NCBI RefSeq assembly: GCF_023638055.1
Contig: NZ_JAKRVY010000006.1
Span: 124,001 to 188,000 of the forward strand
Direction: 5' to 3'
Length of the DNA stretch: 64,000 bases
Source: Natranaeroarchaeum aerophilus
GTDB lineage: Archaea > Halobacteriota > Halobacteria > Halobacteriales > Natronoarchaeaceae
A program made the position numbers and the translations under genes. Under the pieces are notes generated by a model. It searched no databases, was not told the DNA's origin, and saw only the letters and a program-made list of their open reading frames with translations. Shown here piece after piece: positions 1-6,734 of the stretch. Every line of letters starts with the position of its first letter. Position 1 is the stretch's first letter.

Positions 1-1291
1 CGGCGTAGTAGCCGTGGAGGTGCTCCCAGTACTCGAAGTCCGGGGTGTTCGCCTGCTCGTCGACCGCCCAGAGGTTGTCGTACTCGTGAAGCACGGCGAC
101 CGACGACGAGACCTCACCAGGATCGGGGAGTCCCACCAGCTCGCTCGCGGCCTCGCTTGCACCCTCGTATCCACGCGCTTTGCTGCCGTCGGCGTCGAGC
201 AGTCCGGCGTGATACTGCTCTTGCCCTTCGCGGCAGCGCCGCCAGCGGAAGTAGACGACCGATTCCGCACCATGGCTCATCGCGTGGTGAGCCCACAGTC
301 GGACCGCACCCTCGGCGGGCTGGGGCGAGTACGGCGGCCAGTTGATGTCGCCCGGCTGCTGTTCCATCACCCAGAACGGCGCGTCGGCCGCCGAGCGGTA
401 GAGATCGTGATTGAAGGAAACCCAGTCGAGATCGCCCACGAGTAGCTCGTCGGTCGAGGGGTCGCCGCGCTCCTGGGCGAAGCCGGTCGGGTACGAGTCC
501 CACGACGCGAAGTCGAGCGACTCGCAGACGTCGTAGCTGTCGAGTTCGGGGTAGTGGTCCATGAAGTTGTGCGTGATGAACCAGTCGTCGTTGTGGTCGT
601 TCAGCAGGTCGGCCTGCAGGGCGTTGAACTCGACCACGCTGTCGCTCGTAAAGCGTGCGTAATCGAGCAGGAGCGACGGATGGTGCCACGCTGCGGTGTG
701 ACGTGGCGGCTGGATCTGCTCGAAGCGGTCGTACTGCTGGCTCCAGAAGTCGGTCCCCCAGTTGTCGTTGAGCGCTTCGATGTCGCCGTGGCGGTCTTCG
801 AGCCACTCGCTGAACGCGGCCGAACAGTCATTACAGTAACACCGGAGCGTGCCGTGACAGCCGAACTCGTTGTCGATCTGCCAGCCGACGACGCCGGGAT
901 GATCGGCGAAGTGTTCGCCGAGTTCGTCGACGATCCGGGCAGTTTCCAGCCGGTACGACTCCGAGTTGAAACAGTAGTGGCGGCGGCTTCCGAACTCCCG
1001 TTTCGTCCCGTCGTCCTCTTCCTGTAGAATGTCCGGGTGATCGTCGACGAGCCAGCGCGGTGGCGTCGCGGTCGGCGTACAGAGGACGACATCAATATCC
1101 TGCTCGTGCAGGTGATCGACGACCGTGTCGAGCCACTCGAAGTCGAACTCGTCACGCTCGGGCTCTAGCTGTGCCCACGCGAACTCCGACATCCTGACGT
1201 ACTCGATTCCAGCTTCGACCATCTCCTCGACGTCCTGTTCCCAGCGCTCGCTCGGCCAGTGCTCGGGGAAGTAACAGACTCCTATCGACAT
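1..1291 (-). CDS. bgaH: GH42 beta-galactosidase (C-terminus off the left edge)
   Basis: Retaining glycoside hydrolase family 42 enzyme that removes terminal beta-galactose; no export signal, so it acts in the cytoplasm. Reading leftward from the ATG at 1291, 430 codons are open and the frame leaves the window, so the C-terminal domains (family about 650-700 residues) are not visible. GWQIDNE at 135-141 supplies the acid/base Glu141, and WVMEQQPGD supplies the nucleophile, about Glu309. Cys106, Cys150, Cys152 and Cys155 fit the zinc cluster of the family. It is divergent from a sugar ABC transporter operon across 232 bp, which suggests joint use of imported galactosides; that link is inference. 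Confidence 0.93.
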   Translation of the reverse strand, partial: MSIGVCYFPEHWPSERWEQDVEEMVEAGIEYVRMSEFAWAQLEPERDEFDFEWLDTVVDHLHEQDIDVVLCTPTATPPRWLVDDHPDILQEEDDGTKREFGSRRHYCFNSESYRLETARIVDELGEHFADHPGVVGWQIDNEFGCHGTLRCYCNDCSAAFSEWLEDRHGDIEALNDNWGTDFWSQQYDRFEQIQPPRHTAAWHHPSLLLDYARFTSDSVVEFNALQADLLNDHNDDWFITHNFMDHYPELDSYDVCESLDFASWDSYPTGFAQERGDPSTDELLVGDLDWVSFNHDLYRSAADAPFWVMEQQPGDINWPPYSPQPAEGAVRLWAHHAMSHGAESVVYFRWRRCREGQEQYHAGLLDADGSKARGYEGASEAASELVGLPDPGEVSSSVAVLHEYDNLWAVDEQANTPDFEYWEHLHGYYA

Positions 1292-1523
1292 GGTATGGTA
1301 GAGGCCGATCAGTCTCTTAAGTTCTCCGATCCTGCAGGTCCCGAGATAGGATTCCACAGATCTGGACGCCGGAATCGAGGCAACGCAGGGATCAATCTGT
1401 GAAGATCGAACGTGTACTCGACGGGGGCCAAGGCGGCGTATTTACTCGACATCGGGATTCACTGTCCAGTATACAACCCAAACGATTATGTAGTACAGGC
1501 CTCAATATGCGCACGAAGTATCA
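1292..1523. promoter_or_regulatory. Divergent promoter region of the sugar locus
   Basis: The 232 bp between the divergent beta-galactosidase and binding-protein starts must hold both promoters. The stretch 1470-1500 is locally AT-rich (TATACAA, then GATTATGTAG) at a distance suited to a TATA element for the gene starting at 1524. I see no clear long palindrome here, so the operator is not assigned. Confidence 0.4.
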
Positions 1524-2747
1524 ATGGCACTCAATAGACGAGCGGTTATTAAAGGAGCCAGCGGTATCGCAGCAGCAAGTATGCTCGCCGGTTGTATCGG
1601 GGGCGACGACGAACCATCCGGCGATGCGCTGATCTGGCACGAGCGGGAGGGGTCCGAACTCGACACGGTCGAGGATATCATCTCACAGTACAACGACGAG
1701 AACGAGGAAGGCTGGGAGGTCGCCGACGAAGCGCTGGGCGAACTCGGTGACCGGATCGAGACGGCAGTCGCCGCAGGTGAAGGACCGGAGCTCTACGACT
1801 GGGCACACGACTGGCTCGGTGACCACGTCGACCGAGGCTTCGTGTACGAAATAAGCGACGATCTGACGATCGACGTCGAAGAAGAGTTCGTCGACACCGG
1901 TGTCGACGCTATCAGGTACGAGGGCGGGACCTACGCCCTGCCGACCGGTGGCGAAGTGCCGACGCTGATGTACAACCGGAACTTGATCGACGAACCTCCG
2001 GAGACACTCGACGAGATGGAAGCCATCATGGAGGAGTTCCACAGCCCAGGTGATGGTGAGTATGGCTTCGCGATGGAGTTCAACGAGTACATGGTCACGT
2101 TCGCGAACCACGCCTTCGGAGGCTACTACTACGATCAGGAAGTCGGTGATACGGGACTCGACCAGCCCGAAATGTGGGACGGCATCGAGGTCGTCCGGGA
2201 CGTCCTGTACGAGTACGCGCCTGCAGATCTGGAGTACGACCCGCAGTTCAGTACGTTCGACAACGGAAACGCACCGCTGATGATTAACGGTCCATGGGCC
2301 GTCAACGACTTTCAGGAGTCCGAGGATGTCGATCTCGGGGTCGCGCCGTTGCCGACGATCGACGGTAACGAGCCGCGACCGTACACGGGCGTTGACATGT
2401 ACTACTTCGCGGACGCGAACGCCGAAGACGAGGACCGACGGGAGGTCGCAGTCGACTTCGCGGAGTGGATGACGACAAACGAGGACGTGCTTCTGCGTCT
2501 TGTCGAGGATCACAATTACATCCCGGTTCACCAGAACCTGGTTGGAAGCGACGAGCTACCGACCGAACTCGAAGCGTTCTCCGAGAGTTTCGAGATGGGG
2601 ATTCCGATGCCAGCCGACACACAGATGAATCAGGTCTGGGAGCCAACATACGACGCACTGTCTGAAGTGCTGACCGGGGATGCCGACATCGAAGAGCGGT
2701 TCACGCAGGCAGCTGAAGATGTCCGCGACGCGTGGGAAGACATCTAA
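1524..2747 (+). CDS. Sugar ABC transporter substrate-binding lipoprotein
   Basis: Family 1 extracellular solute-binding protein (407 aa) of a carbohydrate ABC importer. The N-terminus has a Tat motif with RR at 5-6 (NRRAVIKG) and a lipobox LAGC at 21-24, so it is predicted to be exported folded and lipid-anchored outside the cell. The body is acidic and shows the usual sequence style of maltose/glycerol-3-phosphate type binding proteins (TYALPTGGEVPTLMYN near 133, then NAPLMINGPWAV near 250). It is the first gene of an operon with two permeases and a ThuA-like protein. The exact sugar cannot be read; the divergent beta-galactosidase suggests galactosides or other oligosaccharides. Confidence 0.92.
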   Translation: MALNRRAVIKGASGIAAASMLAGCIGGDDEPSGDALIWHEREGSELDTVEDIISQYNDENEEGWEVADEALGELGDRIETAVAAGEGPELYDWAHDWLGDHVDRGFVYEISDDLTIDVEEEFVDTGVDAIRYEGGTYALPTGGEVPTLMYNRNLIDEPPETLDEMEAIMEEFHSPGDGEYGFAMEFNEYMVTFANHAFGGYYYDQEVGDTGLDQPEMWDGIEVVRDVLYEYAPADLEYDPQFSTFDNGNAPLMINGPWAVNDFQESEDVDLGVAPLPTIDGNEPRPYTGVDMYYFADANAEDEDRREVAVDFAEWMTTNEDVLLRLVEDHNYIPVHQNLVGSDELPTELEAFSESFEMGIPMPADTQMNQVWEPTYDALSEVLTGDADIEERFTQAAEDVRDAWEDI

Positions 2748-2767
2748 CGAACGTTTTATATTCTTCC

Positions 2768-3730
2768 ATGAGTTTTTCCAGTGAAAACGCCGACCGGTCC
2801 TGGGTAGCACAGCGTCTGCCCTCGAAAGATGATCAGGCGGGGCTGTTGGTCCTTCCCGGCTTGCTGACCTACGGGATCTTCATGCTCTACCCGATCATGT
2901 ATCTGATCTTTCTGTCCTTTACCAACGCCGGTGGGGCAGAGGATCTCATTCGGGGCACGTACGATTTCGTTGCGCTCGATAACTACGGTCGACTCGTTCA
3001 GGACAGCCAGTTCTGGACCTCGATGGGCGTCACCTGGCTGTTCGTCTTCGTCAGTGTCGTCCTCAAGATCATCTTCAGCGTAGCGATGGCACTTGTGTTC
3101 ACGCACGACCGCGTGCGTGGCAAGCGCTACATGCGCGCGCTGGCGATTATTCCGCTTGGCCTACCGCCGGTCTTTACGATCACCGTCTGGCGACAGATGT
3201 TCAGTCCGGCACGCTTTGGCATCGCTAACGAGGCCTATATCAATATTGCCGGCTTCCTTGGGCAGAACCCCGAGCCGATCGGCTGGTTCTTCAATCGCTG
3301 GATGGCGTTTGCCTCCTATGTGATTACGGAGCTGTGGCTGGCGTATGCGTTCATGCTGATCATTATCGTCAGCGCCCTCCAGGATGTCTCCGGCGAGCTG
3401 CACGATGCGGCGAAAGTCGACGGTGCGGGCTATCTGCATCGGTTCATCCACGTGACGCTGCCGGCGATCAAGCGGCCGGTCTGGTTCGCGTCGATTCTGA
3501 CTGGGGCGACGTCGTTCCAGCAGTTCCTGGTGCCGTTTATTTTCAACAACGGTGGCCCGTCGCGGTACAACGAGTTCATCCTGCTGTACGGATACCGGGA
3601 GGCGTTCCAGTCGCCGCCGCGGATGGGGATCGGTGCAGCGATCATGGTGATCGCATTGATCTTCATCGGCATGTTCATGTGGATCAACGTCAGAAAAGGT
3701 AGACTCGCGGAGGGACTCTCGGACCAATGA
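2768..3730 (+). CDS. Sugar ABC transporter permease (MalF/UgpA type)
   Basis: Integral membrane subunit (320 aa) with about six hydrophobic segments. The EAA loop that contacts the ATPase is seen in the second half (ELHDAAKVDGAGYLHRF, near residue 210), followed by a conserved LPAIKRP. The start at ATG 2768 is chosen because it follows the upstream gene by 20 bp and gives a normal short cytoplasmic N-terminus; an in-frame ATG at 2732 would overlap the binding-protein gene. The last four bases overlap the next permease (ATGA), so the two are probably translationally coupled. It forms a heterodimeric channel with that protein. Confidence 0.92.
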   Translation: MSFSSENADRSWVAQRLPSKDDQAGLLVLPGLLTYGIFMLYPIMYLIFLSFTNAGGAEDLIRGTYDFVALDNYGRLVQDSQFWTSMGVTWLFVFVSVVLKIIFSVAMALVFTHDRVRGKRYMRALAIIPLGLPPVFTITVWRQMFSPARFGIANEAYINIAGFLGQNPEPIGWFFNRWMAFASYVITELWLAYAFMLIIIVSALQDVSGELHDAAKVDGAGYLHRFIHVTLPAIKRPVWFASILTGATSFQQFLVPFIFNNGGPSRYNEFILLYGYREAFQSPPRMGIGAAIMVIALIFIGMFMWINVRKGRLAEGLSDQ

Positions 3731-4752
3731 GTATGAGCAAAAGCATCCTTGGTGATCTCAAGGATGACATCGTCCACGGGGCAAAGGCACCGATCCGCGC
3801 GGGTCGTGAAGTGATCGGTACGATCAGAGCGCTCCGGGATGGCCGGGCGTCCTATCGAGAGGTTGGGCTGACAGCGGGTGCGACGCTGGGTGCGATCGTG
3901 CTCCTGTTGATCATCCTGTTCCCGCTGTATTATATGATCAACGTGGCGCTGGCGGCGGGGACGGGCGCGGCGAGCCTGTACGAGGAGGGCTTTTTCGCGT
4001 CGCCGACGGAGTACAACCTGGCTGCGTTCGAGTGGCTGTGGTACGACTCCGGGTTTTTCTTCCGGCCCAACTATCAGGAGGCTCCGACTGTGGGTATGTG
4101 GGAAGCGTTTACCGGGTCGTTCCTGGCGAATAGCCTGCAGTTGGTGATCCCCACGGTGGTGTTCTCGATGATCCTGATCATCCCGGCTGCGTACGCGTTC
4201 TCGCGGCGTGAGTTCAAGGGGCGTAAACCGTTGCTGTACGGCTATGTGCTGTTGACGCAGGTGGGTGGTGGGATCTCGATCGCGGCGCTGATAGCGATCT
4301 ACGTGGTGTTCAACCAGCTGGGGCTGTTGAACAGCTTTCTTGCTGTTTCGGCGCTGTACGCGGCGGGTGCGATTCCGTTCAACACGTGGTTGCTGAAGAC
4401 GTTCATGGATAACATCCCGGAGTCGTATGAGGAGGCGGCGATCATGGATGGTGCGTCGCGGTGGCGTGTGATGTGGGAGATCGTGTTGCCGCTGTCGAAG
4501 CCGGGGCTGGCGGTGGTGTTGATCTTCGTGTTCCTGGCTGGGTGGAACGAGTTCATTCTGGTCCAGATCCTGCTGAGTGCGGATAATCATCCGCTGTCGG
4601 TTGGTCTGTATCGGCTGATTGACGAGTTCAGTACGCCGTGGGGTCAGTTCTCGGCGTTCGCGCTGGTGTATGCGTTGCCGGTGGCGCTGATTTACTTCTT
4701 CAGTCAGCGCTACGTCGAGAGCGGGCTGTCCTTCGGCGGCATGGAAGGATAG
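3727..4752 (+). CDS. Sugar ABC transporter permease (MalG/UgpE type)
   Basis: Second membrane subunit (341 aa) of the importer. The N-terminal ~45 residues are charged and cytoplasmic, then about six hydrophobic helices follow. The EAA loop is very clear (ESYEEAAIMDGASRWRV near residue 237, then LPLSKPGLAVV). It overlaps the upstream permease by four bases. No gene for the ATP-hydrolysing subunit (Walker A, LSGGQ) follows; the next gene is ThuA-like. In haloarchaea one UgpC/MsmX-type ATPase can serve several importers, so it is probably encoded elsewhere. Confidence 0.93.
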   Translation: MSMSKSILGDLKDDIVHGAKAPIRAGREVIGTIRALRDGRASYREVGLTAGATLGAIVLLLIILFPLYYMINVALAAGTGAASLYEEGFFASPTEYNLAAFEWLWYDSGFFFRPNYQEAPTVGMWEAFTGSFLANSLQLVIPTVVFSMILIIPAAYAFSRREFKGRKPLLYGYVLLTQVGGGISIAALIAIYVVFNQLGLLNSFLAVSALYAAGAIPFNTWLLKTFMDNIPESYEEAAIMDGASRWRVMWEIVLPLSKPGLAVVLIFVFLAGWNEFILVQILLSADNHPLSVGLYRLIDEFSTPWGQFSAFALVYALPVALIYFFSQRYVESGLSFGGMEG

Positions 4753-4818
4753 CTGGCCCCATATTTTCGGTGGGAAACCACAACGACAATGATGCTACGG
4801 TGACAACTCTATATCACC

Positions 4819-5475
4819 ATGACCCAGCCACACGTCCTGCTTGTCGGCGAAACCCGTTTTCCCTTCCACTCGCTCGACGAGATGGGACCACACATCGAGG
4901 ACGCGCTCGGCGAAACGACAGTCATCACCAGCACGACGGACAGGTCTGCGCTGACCGATCTCTCGGCGTACGACATCGTCGTCGATTATCTCACGGATAG
5001 CGCGCTCACCGACGAGCAGCGCGCTGGTCTGTTTTCCTTTATCGAGTCCGGCGGCGGCTACCTCGGCCTCCACTGCGCCGCAGACCTCACGAGCCAGCCG
5101 GACGGCGACGGGAGTGTCACTCCACGCGAGGAGCCCCTGCCCGAGTTGCGAGCGTTCCTCGGCGGGCACTTTCTCGGCCACCCCGAGCAGGCCGAGTTCG
5201 GCGTCGAGATCGTCGAGCGGGAGCATCCGATCATCGACGGCGTTTCGGACTTTCGCGTGTTCGACGAGCCGTACAAACTCGCTCACGACGAGGATGTCGA
5301 GGTGCTCGCCTGGATGGATCACGAGGAGCTCGACCGGTACCCGGTCGTCTGGACGAAGACCCACGGCGCGGGACGCATCTGTTACGCCTCGCTGGGCCAC
5401 ACGCCCGAAGCCCTCGAACAGCCATCGTATCGGCGATTGCTCCGAAACGCGGTCGGATGGCTGGCCGAGCAGTAG
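4819..5475 (+). CDS. ThuA-like domain protein
   Basis: A 218-aa protein of the ThuA (trehalose utilisation) family with a class I glutamine-amidotransferase-like fold. Diagnostic stretches are GGGYLGLHCAAD near residue 77 and GGHFLGHP near 115, plus a C-terminal GRICYASLGHTPE. ThuA domains are linked to sugar or keto-sugar metabolism but the reaction is not settled. It lies 66 bp after the permease gene on the same strand and is probably the last gene of the sugar operon. Confidence 0.85.
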   Translation: MTQPHVLLVGETRFPFHSLDEMGPHIEDALGETTVITSTTDRSALTDLSAYDIVVDYLTDSALTDEQRAGLFSFIESGGGYLGLHCAADLTSQPDGDGSVTPREEPLPELRAFLGGHFLGHPEQAEFGVEIVEREHPIIDGVSDFRVFDEPYKLAHDEDVEVLAWMDHEELDRYPVVWTKTHGAGRICYASLGHTPEALEQPSYRRLLRNAVGWLAEQ

Positions 5476-5621
5476 GGGATATCAAAATCTATTTTTAGCT
5501 GCGGATACTGTTACCGTCTGGCAGACTACATCTGCCGACCGTTCGTCAGTCCACGACAGGGTATCCATATCCACTCACGGGATCACTCCCGACTACCCCT
5601 GTTGACCAGTACTCCATCCTG

Positions 5622-5637
5622 CCGAGTAGCTACTCGG
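5622..5637. promoter_or_regulatory. 16-bp perfect palindrome
   Basis: CCGAGTAGCTACTCGG is a perfect dyad. Its half-sites (GAGTA, TACTC) are the same words as in the TrmB-type operator before ppsA, but arranged inside-out, so it is not a canonical TrmB site. It could be a regulator site or a hairpin downstream of the ThuA-like gene. Confidence 0.4.
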
Positions 5638-5670
5638 TGCGTAGCTGGCTGTCTGTCGCTCGCAATCTCT

Positions 5671-5690
5671 GTTCACTATCAGGGAACAAC
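5671..5690. promoter_or_regulatory. Operator-like palindrome, copy 1
   Basis: GTTCACTATCAGGGAACAAC: half-sites GTTC and GAAC around a central CTATC. First of three related sites with consensus RTTCWCTATYRRKGAACAAY, spaced 131 and 132 bp apart. The shape resembles operators of IclR-like regulators, but the regulator is unknown. Confidence 0.45.
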
Positions 5691-5773
5691 ATTCTAGTAG
5701 ACGTATATTGCCGAAAGCGAGCGATCTGGGCGCTGTAGTCCAGCAATAGCTCCTGTACAGATCTATAGTTAAC

Positions 5774-5789
5774 AATAATTATAATTATT
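5774..5789. promoter_or_regulatory. AT-only 16-bp palindrome
   Basis: AATAATTATAATTATT is a perfect dyad made only of A and T, inside a longer AT run (about 5768-5793). In this GC-rich genome such a run is most likely a promoter (TATA) or an easily melted site. It lies just before operator copy 2. Confidence 0.4.
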
Positions 5790-5801
5790 TTCACCTCTGT
5801 C

Positions 5802-5821
5802 ATTCACTATCGGTGAACAAT
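5802..5821. promoter_or_regulatory. Operator-like palindrome, copy 2
   Basis: ATTCACTATCGGTGAACAAT, containing the dyad TTCAC-TATCG-GTGAA. This is the most symmetric of the three sites. Confidence 0.5.
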
Positions 5822-5933
5822 GTGTGAGTCAGTACCATTACCGCCGGTCGGACGTGCGGATCGATAGTTCCTATTTATACTCGCGGTCAGGAGAACACAG
5901 TGGACCCGGAGGTACCGTGATCTATCCCGTATT

Positions 5934-5953
5934 GTTCTCTATTGATGAACAAC
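5934..5953. promoter_or_regulatory. Operator-like palindrome, copy 3
   Basis: GTTCTCTATTGATGAACAAC, the third and most diverged copy. The outer GTTC/GAAC dyad and the CTAT core are kept. Confidence 0.45.
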
Positions 5954-6330
5954 CGCCGATAATGCCTTACACCCATACGATTGTAAACTTCGGCAACACC
6001 CCATTCGTGGCGCTACTCACGGCCACCTTTTCCATCTCGGTGCTGCCACTTTGTTCGCGGATTACGCGCAGTCCCCAGTCGATCCACACAGCCTGTACAC
6101 CAGCATGTCGATTCAGTAGTCGTGTCGATCGCTCGGATAGCGCTTCGGCGCGCGCTGGCGAGTCGTCTATGACGAGCCAGCGCCGTGCGAGGGATGACGA
6201 GCGAGTCCTGCGAGCGAGGAATCGGCTGGGGAGGGTGTGGCTGCGGTGGGAGGGATCGAAAGGGGCCGTGGCGGTCGGGGAGTCCGCAGCCAGTAGCACC
6301 GCAACGTATGTGAGGAGCGCACGGCTGCAG

Positions 6331-6516
6331 ACGACCCGAGCGCCGCGGGGGCTTTCTGGCTGTAGTGTGACCAACTGAGTCCGACCCGAGCGCCGCGGGG
6401 GCTTTCTGGCTGTAGTGTGACCAACTGAGCCCGACCCGAGCGCCGCGGGGGCTTTCTGGCTGTAGTGTGTCCAACTGAGTCCGACCCGAGCGCCACGGGG
6501 GCTTTCTGGTTGCTGA
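6331..6516. repeat. 50-bp tandem repeat, about 3.7 copies
   Basis: Copies begin at 6331, 6381, 6431 and 6481, exactly 50 bp apart. Each holds GACCCGAGCGCCGCGG followed by GGGCTTTCTGGCTGTAGTG; the fourth copy has single changes and decays after about 6510. Only a few substitutions separate the copies, so the expansion is recent. There are no unique spacers, so this is not CRISPR. Function unknown. Confidence 0.9.
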
Positions 6517-6557
6517 TGTCCCGCTCGGCTACTCACTCGCTATTCGCGGACCCTACT

Positions 6558-6578
6558 CTCCCACAGCCTCCTCGACAA
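6558..6578. repeat. Duplicated scrap of the 3' end of the downstream R-M gene
   Basis: Twenty-one bases identical to 6740-6760, offset by 182 bp. In the reverse direction the scrap reads VVEEAVGE and then a stop codon at 6553-6555, the same ending as the big restriction-modification protein. The similarity does not extend far, so this is a small duplication or the remnant of a second, lost copy of the gene tail. Confidence 0.7.
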
Positions 6579-6672
6579 CCTGCGACCACCTTTTTCCACC
6601 TGGGTGCCCCCGCGGTGCTCCTCCACCACTCGGCGCAAAAACGTGTCTTGCTGAGCGAAGCGAAGCAAGGCT

Positions 6673-6690
6673 CGGAAGACGAGTCTTCCG
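6673..6690 (-). terminator. Hairpin downstream of the R-M gene
   Basis: CGGAAGAC-GA-GTCTTCCG is a perfect 8-bp stem with a 2-base loop, 45-62 bases past the stop codon of the minus-strand gene. A T-run (minus strand CCTTTTTCG) lies between stop and hairpin. Archaea terminate mainly at T-runs, so the role of the stem is uncertain. Confidence 0.35.
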
Positions 6691-6734
6691 GTGGGCGAAA
6701 AAGGCCGCGGCCTCACAGGATTCGGCCGCGGATA

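Larger units (their letters stand above)
5476..6734. other. Gene-poor, repeat-rich interval
   Basis: About 1.26 kb without a gene I can support. It holds a 16-bp palindrome, three operator-like palindromes, an AT-rich core near 5770-5793, an array of 50-bp repeats and a short copy of the 3' end of the neighbouring restriction-modification gene. Open frames exist on both strands (for example 5824-6378 plus and 5967-6536 minus) but they run through the tandem repeat or lack any family resemblance. It looks like the scar of lost genes plus regulatory DNA. Confidence 0.6.

Noticed and set aside
114-1155. Frames overlapping the left edge on both strands
   Set aside because: Shadows of the GH42 gene, whose frame has all catalytic and zinc-binding residues.
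5560-5960. Replication origin (AT core plus palindromes)
   Set aside because: No Cdc6/Orc1 gene is near, and I see no origin-recognition-box type repeats with G-runs; regulatory DNA is the simpler reading.
6331-6516. CRISPR array
   Set aside because: The 50-bp units are directly joined with no variable spacers and there are no cas genes in the window.
5824-6536. Open frames on both strands through the gene-poor interval (184 and up to 189 codons)
   Set aside because: They run through the 50-bp tandem repeat, have no family resemblance, biased composition (Arg/Pro/Ser-rich) and no plausible promoter placement; the long openness is a GC effect.
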